A stretch of DNA of 64,000 nt, taken from NCBI RefSeq assembly GCF_020215645.1, contig NZ_CP084058.1, positions 868,001 to 932,000 of the forward strand, read 5' to 3'. The stretch comes from Nonomuraea gerenzanensis (GTDB lineage: Bacteria > Actinomycetota > Actinomycetes > Streptosporangiales > Streptosporangiaceae). The position numbers were made by a program, and so were the translations under genes. The notes under the pieces were generated by a model that did not search any database, was not told the DNA's origin, and saw only the letters and a program-made list of their open reading frames with translations. This document shows, one piece after another, positions 1-8,282 of this stretch (its first letter is position 1; each line of letters starts with the position of its first letter).

Positions 1-241
1 TGAACGACTTGCTCACCGAGGCCACCCGCATCGGGGTGTCGGCGGTCATCGGCCGCCCTTGCGAGTCGTGCCCGTAGCCGGCCGCGTGCACGACCTTGCC
101 GCCGTGCGTGACGACCACGGACAGGCCCGGCACCCCGGTGGACTCCATCGCCTGCTCCAGGTAGGCGTCGATGGCGGCGGGGGTCAGCTCGGGAGCGGGG
201 GCCGGGCTCAGGGTGAGGGCGAGGGCGAGAAGGAGTTTCAC
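1..241 (-). CDS. Serine hydrolase, beta-lactamase/class C-like, C-terminus outside window
   Basis: Only the first about 80 residues are in the window. They start with a hydrophobic export signal (KLLLALALTL) followed by a Pro-rich stretch. Next comes the typical N-terminal part of class C beta-lactamase-like serine hydrolases (VPGLSVVVTHGGKVVHAAGYG), ending at the catalytic SxxK motif S75-V-S-K78. Enzymes of this family cleave amide or ester bonds outside the membrane; substrate cannot be told. The GTG start at 241 has only a weak ribosome site, and the frame stays open upstream, so the N-terminus could be slightly longer. Confidence 0.8.
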   Translation of the reverse strand, partial: MKLLLALALTLSPAPAPELTPAAIDAYLEQAMESTGVPGLSVVVTHGGKVVHAAGYGHDSQGRPMTADTPMRVASVSKSF

Positions 242-311
242 GAGGAAGAACCTAGAAAGGCGAGGCCCCCGCCCGGATCCGCCGACCGTCCATGACCGAC
301 CCTGACGAAAG

Positions 312-773
312 TCAGGTGTCTTCGAGCCGCGTCGGCACCGCCTTCTGCACCTGCTGGAACACCACCGACGTCCGGAACCCCACGATCTCCTTGCGCTTGC
401 TCAGCCGGTCCAGCAGGAACCCGTGCAGGTGATCGAGATCCCGCACCCCCACGTGCAGCAGGAAGTCGTCGCCACCGGCCAGCACGAACACGCTCAGCAC
501 CTCCGGCATCGCCGCCGCCGACTCCTTGAACGTGTTGATCACCGCCCGGCTCAGCGGCCGGACCTGCACCGAGACCATCGCCTGCACGCCCCGGTTGAGC
601 GCCGCCGGGTCGATGTCGGCGTGGTAGCCGCGGATCACGCCGCGTCTGGTCAGCGCCCTGACCCGTTCCAGGCAGGTCGAGGGCGCGATGCCGAGCTGCC
701 GGGCCAGCTCGCGGTTGGACTGCCGAGCATCCGTTTGGAGCAGCCGTATGATCGCCGAATCAAGTTCATCCAT
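312..773 (-). CDS. Lrp/AsnC family transcriptional regulator
   Basis: A 153-residue protein of normal Lrp/AsnC length. Residues about 5-60 form the winged helix-turn-helix (NRELARQLGIAPSTCLERV) and the rest is a RAM/AsnC ligand-binding domain (VLAGGDDFLLHVGVRDLDHL). Such proteins sense amino acids and control their transport and metabolism. It is divergent from the permease at 855 with only 81 bp between, so that permease is the likely target. The start at 773 gives the canonical MDELDSAIIRLL N-terminus; an in-frame ATG seven codons upstream is possible. The frame is open far further upstream, but that is an artefact of GC-rich DNA. Confidence 0.92.
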   Translation of the reverse strand: MDELDSAIIRLLQTDARQSNRELARQLGIAPSTCLERVRALTRRGVIRGYHADIDPAALNRGVQAMVSVQVRPLSRAVINTFKESAAAMPEVLSVFVLAGGDDFLLHVGVRDLDHLHGFLLDRLSKRKEIVGFRTSVVFQQVQKAVPTRLEDT

Positions 774-804
774 AGGGCCAGGTTCGCACGCCATTCCGGC
801 CATG

Positions 805-850
805 CGTTCGGCAGGCACCTCATCGCACCGAACGGACGGGCTACGTTCGG
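805..850. promoter_or_regulatory. Inverted repeats between Lrp regulator and permease
   Basis: Three copies of the heptamer CGTTCGG lie at 805-811, 828-834 (inverted) and 844-850. The last two form CCGAACG-N9-CGTTCGG, and the first two form a wider inverted repeat. The position in the divergent promoter gap fits an operator for the Lrp-type regulator; this is inference. Confidence 0.45.
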
Positions 851-854
851 CGTC

Positions 855-2078
855 ATGAGTGGACATATGGGGGCATGGCATGGCACGGCGCTGCTCGTCG
901 GAGCCGTGCTGGGGCCGGGCATGCTGGTGCTGCCGCACCTGGCCGCCGCCGCGGCGGGGCCCGCGTCGGTGCTGGCCTGGGCGGGGATGCTGGCGCTGAG
1001 CGTGCCGGTCGCGCTGACGTTCGCCGCGCTCGGCGCGCGCTACCCCGGCGGCGGGGGCGTGGCCGCCGTCGTCGGGCTCGCCTTCGGCCGCCGCGCCGCC
1101 GCCGTGGCCGGCTGGTGGTTCTACGGCGCCGTGCCCATCGGCACGGTGGCGGGCGCGCTGGTCGGCGGCCAGTACGTCGAGGCGTGCCTGGGCGTGGACG
1201 CGACCCTGGCCGCGTGCCTCATCCTGGCCGCCGCGTTCGCCGCCAACGCCGCCGGCCTGCGCACGTCGGGGCGGCTGCAGATCGGCTTCGTCGCGCTCCT
1301 CGTCGCGCTGCTGGCCACGGCCGTGCTCGTCGCGGCGCCGCACGCCGATCCGGCGAACTTCACCCCCTTCGCCCCGTACGGCCTGGCGGGCGTGGCCGGT
1401 GCGGCCGGGGTGCTCATGTTCGCCTTCGTGGGCTGGGAGGCGGCCAGCCACCTGTCGGGCGAGTTCGCCACCAGGAACGGCCTGGTGCGGGCCACCGCGG
1501 TCACGCTCGTGGTGATCGGGCTGCTGTACGCGGGAGTCTCCGTCACCTCCGTCGGCGTGCTGGGCGCGGACATGTCCGCCGTGCCGCTCACCGGGATGCT
1601 GGAGCTGGGCCTCGGCCCCGTGGCCCGCCCTGTCACCGGGGTGGTGGCGGTGCTGCTGACGTTCGGCGCGGTCAACACCTACATCGCCGGGGCGGCCAGG
1701 CTCGGGGCGTCGCTGGCGGCGGACGGGGCGCTGCCGCGCTGGTTCGCCAGGGGCGGGGGGCCGGGGCGGACGCCGTACCGCAGTCTCGGGCTGGTGCTGG
1801 CGCTCAGCGTGCCGGTGCTGGTCTGGGCGACCGACCTGGATCTGCTGATGCGCGCGACGTCGGCCTGCCTGGCGGCGGTCACCTCGGCGGGGGTGGCGGC
1901 GGCGGTGCGGATGTTGCCGCGTGGCCGGCACCGGACCACGGCCGTCGTGGGGACCGGGATGTCGCTGGTGGGCCTGGCGTTCTGCGGGGCGTACCTGCTG
2001 GTGCCCGCCGTGCTGGGCCTGGTGGCACTCGCCGCGATCAGCATCAACCCTCGCCGTTCCTACAAAATCGGGCTATAA
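855..2078 (+). CDS. APC-family amino acid permease/exporter, YjeH-like
   Basis: A 407-residue integral membrane protein with about 12 hydrophobic segments. The first segment carries the small-residue motif GAVLGPGMLVLPHLAAAAAG, followed by the loop ARYPGGGGVAAVVGLAFG. Together with FVGWEAASHLSGEF near residue 195 this resembles E. coli YjeH, an exporter of methionine and branched-chain amino acids, more than uptake permeases. Divergent pairing with an Lrp regulator is a common arrangement for amino acid exporters. The start at 855 is chosen over ATG 867; neither has a strong ribosome site. Confidence 0.85.
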   Translation: MSGHMGAWHGTALLVGAVLGPGMLVLPHLAAAAAGPASVLAWAGMLALSVPVALTFAALGARYPGGGGVAAVVGLAFGRRAAAVAGWWFYGAVPIGTVAGALVGGQYVEACLGVDATLAACLILAAAFAANAAGLRTSGRLQIGFVALLVALLATAVLVAAPHADPANFTPFAPYGLAGVAGAAGVLMFAFVGWEAASHLSGEFATRNGLVRATAVTLVVIGLLYAGVSVTSVGVLGADMSAVPLTGMLELGLGPVARPVTGVVAVLLTFGAVNTYIAGAARLGASLAADGALPRWFARGGGPGRTPYRSLGLVLALSVPVLVWATDLDLLMRATSACLAAVTSAGVAAAVRMLPRGRHRTTAVVGTGMSLVGLAFCGAYLLVPAVLGLVALAAISINPRRSYKIGL

Positions 2079-2145
2079 ACGGCGACAGGGCGCCGTCAGG
2101 CGGGCAGTACTCATGAGCACAGACGGCGCAACGTCGGGAGGTGCC

Positions 2146-4017
2146 ATGACCCAGCACGCCAAGTACGCGGAGTCCAGGCAGGTCGGCGAGCAGGCCCGGG
2201 AGAAGGAGTGGACGCACCCGAGCTTCGCCAAGCAGCTCTTCCTCGGGGACTTCCGGCTGGACCTGGTGTATCCGGCACCCGGGCTGCCCGACGCGGCGGC
2301 CAAGAAGGGGGAGGAGTTCGTCAGGGCGGTGCGCCGCTTCCTGGACGCGCACGTCGATCCGGCGCTCATCGAGCGGACCGCGCAGGTGCCCGACGACGTG
2401 GTGAAGGGGCTGGCGCAGCTCGGCGCGTTCGGCATCACGATCAAGGAGGAGTACGGCGGGCTCGGCCTGCCGTACCTGTACTACTGCCGCGCGCTCACCC
2501 TGGTCGGCTCGTACTGCCCGGCGCTGGCCACGCTGCTGTCGGCGCACCAGTCGATCGGCGTGCCGCAGCCGCTCAAGCTGTTCGGCACCGAGGAGCAGAA
2601 GCGGGAGTTCCTGCCCAGGTGCGCGGCGGGGGAGATCTCCGCGTTCCTGCTGACCGAGCCGGACGTCGGCTCCGACCCCGCGCGGCTGGCCACCACCGCC
2701 GTGCGCGACGGCGACGACTACGTGCTCGACGGCGTCAAGCTCTGGACCACCAACGGCGTCATCGCCGACCTGCTGGTGGTCATGGCCAGGACCGGCAAGA
2801 AGATCAGCGCGTTCGTGGTCGAGGCCGACTCGCCGGGCATCACGGTCAAGCGGCGCAACACGTTCATGGGGCTGCGCGGCATCGAGAACGGCGTCACCGA
2901 GTTCTCCCAGGTCAGGGTGCCCGCCAAGAATCTCATCGGCAAGGAGGGCGAGGGGCTGCGCATCGCGCTCACCACGCTCAACACCGGGCGCCTGTCGCTA
3001 CCCGCCACCTGCGCCGGGAACGCCAAGTGGGCCGTCAAGATCGCCCGCGAGTGGGGAAACGAGCGCGTGCAGTGGGGCCGCAAGGTCGGCCTGCACGAGG
3101 CCGTGGCCACCAAGGTCGCCTTCATCGTGGCCACCGCGTACGCCGTCGAGGCCGTGTGCGAGCTGACCGCCCGCCTGGCCGACGACCGGCGCAACGACAT
3201 CAGGATCGAGGCGGCGCTGGCCAAGCTGTTCGCCTCCGAGCTGTCGTACCGGGTGCTCGACGAGCTGGTCCAGGTCCGCGGCGGGCGCGGCTACGAGACC
3301 GCCGAGTCGCTGGTCGCCAGGGGTGAGCGCGGGGTGCCCGCCGAGCAGATGCTGCGCGACTCCCGGATCAACCGCATCTTCGAGGGCTCCTCCGAGATCA
3401 TGCGCCTGGCGATCACCCGGGAGGCGGTGGACGCGCACCTGTCGGCCGCCGGCGAGCTGATCAACCCCGAGGCCAGCCGCCAGGAGCGTGCCCAGGCCCT
3501 GCGCCGGGCCGGCCGCTTCTACGCCAAGTGGCTGCCCACGCTGGTGGCCGGCACCGGCAACCTGCCCACCGCGTACGCCGACTTCGGCCCGCTGGCCGGC
3601 CACCTGCGCTTCGCGGAGCGGACCAGCAGGAAGCTGGCCAGGTCCACCTTCTACGGCATGTCCCGCTGGCAGGGCAGGCTGGAGCACAAGCAGTCGTTCC
3701 TGGCCAGGATCGTGGACATCGGCGCCGAGCTGTACGCGATGACCGCCGTCTGCCTCAAGGCCGAGGAGGACTCCAAGGACCTGGGGCGCCGGCCGTACGA
3801 GCTGGCCGACACCTTCTGCCGCCAGTCCAGGCACCGCGTGGACGCGCTGTTCGACCGGCTGTGGGACAACAGCGACAACCACGACGTCCGGGTGGCCGGT
3901 TACGTGCTGGACGGCCGCTACACCTTCGTCGAGGAAGGCATCCTCGACCCGTCCGTCGAGGGCCCCTGGATCGGGGCGCCCGAGGGCGGGGAGAACGTCC
4001 GCCGTAAGATTCTCTGA
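2146..4017 (+). CDS. Acyl-CoA dehydrogenase, long C-extended (VLCAD/ACAD9-like) type
   Basis: A 623-residue flavoprotein, well above the usual 380-400 of short acyl-CoA dehydrogenases. The core has the FAD/acyl signature FLLTEPDVGSDPARL (about 166-180), the GRLSLPATCAGNAKWAVKIA helix and the IFEGSSEIMR motif, whose Glu413 matches the catalytic base of medium-chain enzymes. About 170 further C-terminal residues resemble the membrane-associating extension of VLCAD/ACAD9. The predicted role is alpha-beta dehydrogenation of fatty acyl-CoA in beta-oxidation. The start at 2146 is set by GGGAGG five bases upstream; an in-frame ATG at 2113 is less likely. Confidence 0.92.
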   Translation: MTQHAKYAESRQVGEQAREKEWTHPSFAKQLFLGDFRLDLVYPAPGLPDAAAKKGEEFVRAVRRFLDAHVDPALIERTAQVPDDVVKGLAQLGAFGITIKEEYGGLGLPYLYYCRALTLVGSYCPALATLLSAHQSIGVPQPLKLFGTEEQKREFLPRCAAGEISAFLLTEPDVGSDPARLATTAVRDGDDYVLDGVKLWTTNGVIADLLVVMARTGKKISAFVVEADSPGITVKRRNTFMGLRGIENGVTEFSQVRVPAKNLIGKEGEGLRIALTTLNTGRLSLPATCAGNAKWAVKIAREWGNERVQWGRKVGLHEAVATKVAFIVATAYAVEAVCELTARLADDRRNDIRIEAALAKLFASELSYRVLDELVQVRGGRGYETAESLVARGERGVPAEQMLRDSRINRIFEGSSEIMRLAITREAVDAHLSAAGELINPEASRQERAQALRRAGRFYAKWLPTLVAGTGNLPTAYADFGPLAGHLRFAERTSRKLARSTFYGMSRWQGRLEHKQSFLARIVDIGAELYAMTAVCLKAEEDSKDLGRRPYELADTFCRQSRHRVDALFDRLWDNSDNHDVRVAGYVLDGRYTFVEEGILDPSVEGPWIGAPEGGENVRRKIL

Positions 4018-4020
4018 CAT

Positions 4021-4034
4021 CCGGTCTAGACCGG
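4021..4034. promoter_or_regulatory. DasR-type operator candidate 1
   Basis: Perfect 14-bp palindrome CCGGTCTAGACCGG, four bases after the acyl-CoA dehydrogenase stop. It matches the core of the streptomycete DasR site (TGGTCTAGACCA) except for the outer T/A pair. It lies about 200 bp upstream of a sugar-binding lipoprotein gene. Confidence 0.65.
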
Positions 4035-4076
4035 TTGTGCGCCCTTCGCCGCCCGAGTGTTGCCAAACCGAGACAG

Positions 4077-4092
4077 GCCGGTATAGACCGGC
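4077..4092. promoter_or_regulatory. DasR-type operator candidate 2
   Basis: Near-palindrome GCCGGTATAGACCGGC with one mismatched pair in the centre. Its centre is 57 bp from that of the first site, and it has the same CGGT-N4-ACCG layout. Confidence 0.55.
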
Positions 4093-4174
4093 TGCTGAAC
4101 TCCGGCTTACGCTTGCGCAAACGCGGCCACGCGCGCTGGCCCGCGTGCTCATCCCCCTGGGCAGGGCTCGGCTG

Positions 4175-4190
4175 GCTGGTACGGACCAGC
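4175..4190. promoter_or_regulatory. DasR-type operator candidate 3
   Basis: Inverted repeat GCTGGTACGGACCAGC ending 33 bases before the start of the sugar-binding lipoprotein gene. It keeps the outer TGGT...ACCA of the DasR consensus but has a different central tetramer. Confidence 0.45.
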
Positions 4191-4222
4191 GGGGCCCGTC
4201 CGACGAGAAGGCGGTATCTCCA

Positions 4223-5494
4223 GTGAACATCAAGCTTGTGGGCGGCGCCGCTCTCGGCCTTGCCACGATGCTGGTCCTGTCCAGTTGCGGTTCCGGTGGC
4301 TCCGGTGGCGGAGGCGACACCCAGGCGGCCGGTGACGGCCAGGTCACGCTGAAGATGGTCGCCGCCGACTACGGCGACGGCCCCGGCAAGCCGAACTCCG
4401 GCGAGACGTTCTGGAAGGGCGTCACCGACGAGTTCACCAAGGCGAACCCGAACATCAAGGTCGAGGTCCAGGTCATCAACTGGAACGACATCGACAAGCA
4501 AGTCGCCACCATGGTGCAGAACGGCCAGGTCCCGGACATCCTGCAGACCGGCGACTACTCCGGCTTCGTCGAGGACGGCCTGCTCCACAAGGTGGACGAG
4601 GTCCTGTCCCCGAACGTCTCCGGCGACATGCTGCAGAAGTTCGCCGAGTTCGGCAAGGTGAACGGCACCGCGTACGGCATCCCGTTCGTCTCCTCCGCCC
4701 GCGCCCTGTTCTACAACAAGGACCTGTTCGAGCAGGCCGGCATCGCCGAGCCGCCGAAGACCTGGGACGAGCTCAAGGCCGCCGCCGAGAAGCTGAAGGC
4801 CAAGGGCGTCACCCAGCCGTTCGGCCTGCCGCTCGGCCAGGAGGAGGCCCAGGCCGAGTCGTTCCTGTGGATGCTCGGCAACGGCGGTGGCTACAAGGAC
4901 GCCTCCGGCAAGTGGGCGATCGACTCGCCGCAGAACGTCGAGACCTTCACCTACATGAAGGGCCTGGTCGACGCCGGCCTGACCACCCCCAACCCGGGCA
5001 CCAAGGACCGCAAGACGGTCTGGGAGGACTTCGGCGCCGGCAAGGTCGGCATGGTCAACGGCGGCCCCATGTCCATCCCGATCTTCGACGCGGCCGGGCT
5101 GAAGAACTACGGCGTCGCGCCCATCCCGGGCAAGAGCGGCCCGCTCGACACCACGCTCGGCGTCATGGACTGGATCATGGCGTTCAACAAGAACGGCCAC
5201 GCCGCCGAGATCAAGAAGTTCTTCGACTTCTTCTACACCGGCAGCGCCGCGGAGAAGATCTCCGACACCTACAAGCTGCTGCCCGTCACCAACGGCGGCA
5301 TCCAGAAGCTGTCGGGCGACGAGAAGCTCAAGCCGTTCCTCGACGCCCTGCCCAACGCCAGCTTCTACCCCTTCCAGGACCCCAAGTGGGCGACCCTGAA
5401 CCCGGCGATCAAGCAGACGATCGGCGGGGCCGTCAAGGACGACCCGGCCAAGGTCCTCGGTGAGCTGCAGAAGACCGCGGAAGCGGCCGGCTGA
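4223..5494 (+). CDS. Sugar ABC transporter substrate-binding lipoprotein
   Basis: A 423-residue extracytoplasmic solute-binding protein (family 1, MalE/UgpB-like). A short signal peptide ends in the lipobox LSSC with Cys22 as lipid anchor, followed by a Gly/Ser linker. The mature part has typical landmarks: EVQVINWNDIDKQV, PDILQTGDYSGF, GIPFVSSARALFYNKDLFEQAG and EPPKTWDELKAAAEKLK. It delivers a sugar to the two permeases encoded next. The DasR-like sites upstream suggest N-acetylglucosamine or chito-oligosaccharides, but the ligand cannot be read from the protein. GTG 4223 is the only start that leaves a normal signal peptide. Confidence 0.92.
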   Translation: MNIKLVGGAALGLATMLVLSSCGSGGSGGGGDTQAAGDGQVTLKMVAADYGDGPGKPNSGETFWKGVTDEFTKANPNIKVEVQVINWNDIDKQVATMVQNGQVPDILQTGDYSGFVEDGLLHKVDEVLSPNVSGDMLQKFAEFGKVNGTAYGIPFVSSARALFYNKDLFEQAGIAEPPKTWDELKAAAEKLKAKGVTQPFGLPLGQEEAQAESFLWMLGNGGGYKDASGKWAIDSPQNVETFTYMKGLVDAGLTTPNPGTKDRKTVWEDFGAGKVGMVNGGPMSIPIFDAAGLKNYGVAPIPGKSGPLDTTLGVMDWIMAFNKNGHAAEIKKFFDFFYTGSAAEKISDTYKLLPVTNGGIQKLSGDEKLKPFLDALPNASFYPFQDPKWATLNPAIKQTIGGAVKDDPAKVLGELQKTAEAAG

Positions 5495-5506
5495 TCCAGC
5501 GGGACC

Positions 5507-5539
5507 ACGGTACGGCCGGCGCCACGCCGGCCGTACCGT
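5507..5539 (+). other. Intercistronic hairpin after the binding-protein gene
   Basis: Perfect 14-bp stem (5507-5520 with 5526-5539) and a 5-nt loop, 12 bases after the binding-protein stop and 20 before the first permease start. There is no T-run. Hairpins here commonly protect the binding-protein message or attenuate read-through, so that binding protein outnumbers permease. Confidence 0.7.
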
Positions 5540-5558
5540 CCTTGCGAAAGGTGCTTGA

Positions 5559-6479
5559 GTGACAACGCTGGACGTGAAGAAGCCGCGCCCGAGATCGCGG
5601 GGCCTGCGCGCCCTCGAACCCCTCGCCTGGGTCGGGCCCGCCATCGTGCTGATCGCCCTGGTCGTGCTCTGGCCGGTGGTCGAGATGATCAGGTCCTCGT
5701 TCCTGGAGATCAGCCGGCTGGGCGTGGTGCGCGGCTCGGCCGGGTTCGCGAACTACGAGAAGCTCTTCGCCGAGAAGGACTTCGCCGACGTCATGCTCCG
5801 CAGCGTGATCTGGGTGGTCGCGGTCGTCGCGCTCACCGTGCTGGTCTCGCTGGCCCTGGCCCAGCTCTTCAACCAGCGCTTCCCGCTGCGCAAGCTGGCC
5901 CGCTGGGCGCTCATCGCGCCGTGGGCCGCCTCGGTGCTGATGACGGCCATCATCTTCAAGTGGATGCTCGACCCCGAGGTCGGCGTGATCAACCAGATCC
6001 GGGTCAAGCTCGGGCTCATCGACGCGATGGGCGGAGCCGCCGCCGACCAGCTCGGCGACGCCTCCACGGCCATGCCGTGGCTGGTGTTCGTGGCCGTCTT
6101 CGTCTCGGTGCCGTTCACCACGTACGCGCTGCTGGCCGGGCTCGCCACGATCCCCGCCGACGTCTACGAGGCCGCCAGGATGGACGGCGCGGGACGCCTG
6201 CGGACGTACTGGTCGATCACGCTGCCGCTGCTGCGCCCCGCGCTCACCGTGGCGGCGCTGATCAACGTCATGAACGTCTTCAACAGCTTCCCGATCATCT
6301 GGGCCATGACCCACGGGCAGCCCGGCTACTCGACCGCCACCTCGACCATCCTCATGTACATCCTCAAGGGCTCCGACATCGGCGAATCGGCCGCCATGTC
6401 CGTCGTCAACTTCGGCATGGTGATCGTCCTGACGGTGATCTTCCTGAAGGTGTCGCGGTGGAACAAGGAGGTGGCCTGA
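5559..6479 (+). CDS. Sugar ABC transporter permease, MalF/UgpA-type
   Basis: A 306-residue membrane protein with six predicted transmembrane segments. The cytoplasmic EAA loop reads YEAARMDGAGRLRTYWSITL followed by PLLRP, the contact site for the ATPase. It begins with GTG after AAAGG and is the second gene of the importer operon. No ATPase gene follows. In streptomycetes several sugar importers share the ATPase MsiK, encoded elsewhere, and that is the likely case here. Confidence 0.93.
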   Translation: MTTLDVKKPRPRSRGLRALEPLAWVGPAIVLIALVVLWPVVEMIRSSFLEISRLGVVRGSAGFANYEKLFAEKDFADVMLRSVIWVVAVVALTVLVSLALAQLFNQRFPLRKLARWALIAPWAASVLMTAIIFKWMLDPEVGVINQIRVKLGLIDAMGGAAADQLGDASTAMPWLVFVAVFVSVPFTTYALLAGLATIPADVYEAARMDGAGRLRTYWSITLPLLRPALTVAALINVMNVFNSFPIIWAMTHGQPGYSTATSTILMYILKGSDIGESAAMSVVNFGMVIVLTVIFLKVSRWNKEVA

Positions 6480-7372
6480 TGGCCGTCAAGACCATGCCGG
6501 CGCAGGCCAAGCCGCACCACCACCACGCGCGCACGGGCCGCGGCGCGGCCCGCCGGGCGATGCCGAAGCTCAAGACCGTGCTCATCGCCGCCACCGCCTA
6601 CGTCGTGGCGTTGCTGTTCCTGTTCCCGTACGTGGTCATGCTGCTGACCTCGTTGCGCTCGCAGGAGTCGCTGCGCGACGTGACCTTCTGGCCCGACGAG
6701 TGGGTGTGGTCGAACCTCACCGACTTCTGGGGCAGCGGCCTGGCAGGCAACCTGTGGGTGACGATCAAGGTGGCGGCCGGCTCGACGCTGCTCGTACTGC
6801 TGGTCGCGCTGCCCGCCGCGTACTACTCGGCCCGGCACAACTTCCGGGGCCGCACCGCGTTCCTGATCCTCGTGCTGATCACCCAGATGTTCCAGCCCAC
6901 CGCCATGGTGGTCGGCATCTACCGCGAGTTCTTCCAGTTCGGGCTGGTGGACTCGATCTGGGCGCTGATCCTCGTCAACGGCGGCTTCAACCTGGCCTTC
7001 GCCGTGTGGATCCTGAACGCGTACTTCTCCTCCATCCCGCGCGAGCTGGAGGAGGCCGCCTTCATCGACGGGAACGGGCGCTTCGGCGCGCTGTTCAGGA
7101 TCACGCTGCCGCTGGCCATGCCCGGCGTCATCACCGCGCTGATCTTCACGTTCATCGCCGCGTGGAACGAGTTCGTGGTCGCGCTCACCCTCACCACCAC
7201 GACCGAGAACCAGCCGCTCCCCGTGGCGCTCAACTCGTTCATCGGGCAGTACCAGGTGGACTGGCAGAACCTGTTCGCCGGCTCGGTGATCGCCACCATC
7301 CCGGTGATCATCCTGTTCGCCCTGATCGAGCGGAAGGTGGTCGGCGGTCTGACCGCCGGCTCCATCAAGTAG
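6479..7372 (+). CDS. Sugar ABC transporter permease, MalG/UgpE-type
   Basis: A 297-residue permease whose ATG overlaps the stop of the previous gene (TGATG), so translation is coupled. A basic cytoplasmic tail with four adjacent His residues precedes six transmembrane segments. The EAA motif LEEAAFIDGNGRFGALFRIT is followed by LPLAMPG. It forms the heterodimeric channel with the preceding permease. Confidence 0.93.
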   Translation: MAVKTMPAQAKPHHHHARTGRGAARRAMPKLKTVLIAATAYVVALLFLFPYVVMLLTSLRSQESLRDVTFWPDEWVWSNLTDFWGSGLAGNLWVTIKVAAGSTLLVLLVALPAAYYSARHNFRGRTAFLILVLITQMFQPTAMVVGIYREFFQFGLVDSIWALILVNGGFNLAFAVWILNAYFSSIPRELEEAAFIDGNGRFGALFRITLPLAMPGVITALIFTFIAAWNEFVVALTLTTTTENQPLPVALNSFIGQYQVDWQNLFAGSVIATIPVIILFALIERKVVGGLTAGSIK

Positions 7373-7374
7373 CC

Positions 7375-7415
7375 CGTCCGGCCGCGCCCGCGAGATCCCC
7401 GGGTGCGGCCGGGCG
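7375..7415. terminator. Hairpin between convergent permease and methyltransferase genes
   Basis: A long GC-rich hairpin pairs 7375-7390 with 7400-7415, with two wobble pairs and a loop of about nine bases. It fills the 45-bp gap between convergent stops and may serve as a terminator in both directions. There is no clear T-run. Confidence 0.55.
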
Positions 7416-7417
7416 TG

Positions 7418-8158
7418 TTACCGCGGCTGCGGCACGCGGGCCACGCAGAACACGGTCTGGCCGAACGGCGGCGTGACGAACCGCTCGATGAGCCTGGTCA
7501 TCGGCACCACCGTGCGGTCGTAGATCTTGACCAGGCGCGGGTCGGGGTAGCCCACGCCGCCCCGGCGCACGGCCGCCCACCAGGCGATGCCGCCCAGGAA
7601 GTTGATCGGCTTGAGCACCTCGATGTCGAGCCCAGCCCTGGCGACCGTCCTGCTCAGCGTCTTGGGCGTGTAGCGCTGGACGTGGCCCACCTTGCGGTCG
7701 AAGTCGCCGTACAGCTGCATGTAGCCCGGCACCCAGATGATGATCCGCCCGCCGGGCAGCGTCACGCGCGCCAGCGAGCGCAGCGCCTCCGCGTCGTCCT
7801 CGATGTGCTCCAGCACGTTCATCATGACGACCGTGTCGACCTTGTCCTCCAGCGGGATGTCCGTCGGCAGGCCGAACTGCAGGACGCTGATGTCGTCGCG
7901 GTCGGCGAAGCGCTTGTCCAGCTGCTCCACGCAGTAGGGGTCGAAGTCGCTCACCACGAGCCGGTCGAGGCGCGGCAGGAACTGCTCGGCGAAGTGGCCC
8001 AGCCCCGAGCCGATCTCCAGCATCGAGCGGCCGACATGCGGTGCGACCATGTCGAACTCGTACTGCCGATAGTTCTTGGCCTCGTCCCCACCCAGGTGGT
8101 TCTCCAGGGCCTCGTCACCGGCCGCCGGTTGTACTACACGGTCATACCCAGAAGACAT
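7418..8158 (-). CDS. Class I SAM-dependent methyltransferase
   Basis: A 246-residue protein with the Rossmann methyltransferase fold. Motif I is MLEIGSGLGHFAEQF (about 46-60), the acidic strand-2 end is VVSDFDPYC, and motif post-I/II is VDTVVMMNVLEHIEDD. GHVQRYTPKTLSRTVARAGL is typical of the UbiE/Methyltransf_11/23 group. AAGGAAC stands a few bases before the ATG. Substrate unknown; it is divergent from the sigma factor gene with 124 bp between. Confidence 0.88.
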   Translation of the reverse strand: MSSGYDRVVQPAAGDEALENHLGGDEAKNYRQYEFDMVAPHVGRSMLEIGSGLGHFAEQFLPRLDRLVVSDFDPYCVEQLDKRFADRDDISVLQFGLPTDIPLEDKVDTVVMMNVLEHIEDDAEALRSLARVTLPGGRIIIWVPGYMQLYGDFDRKVGHVQRYTPKTLSRTVARAGLDIEVLKPINFLGGIAWWAAVRRGGVGYPDPRLVKIYDRTVVPMTRLIERFVTPPFGQTVFCVARVPQPR

Positions 8159-8282
8159 AATCCCGTTCCTTCGAGGGGCTCATGGATTGCCCGAGTCTAG
8201 TGCCCTGGACAGTCACCAGGATGACACGATCTGCGGATCGCCCTTCCGCGCGCGACCCGTTTGCGGTGGAATCTGACTCGCC

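Noticed and set aside
774..1931. N-terminal extension of the Lrp gene across the permease
   Set aside because: The canonical Lrp N-terminus starts at 773, and the permease is well supported on the other strand.
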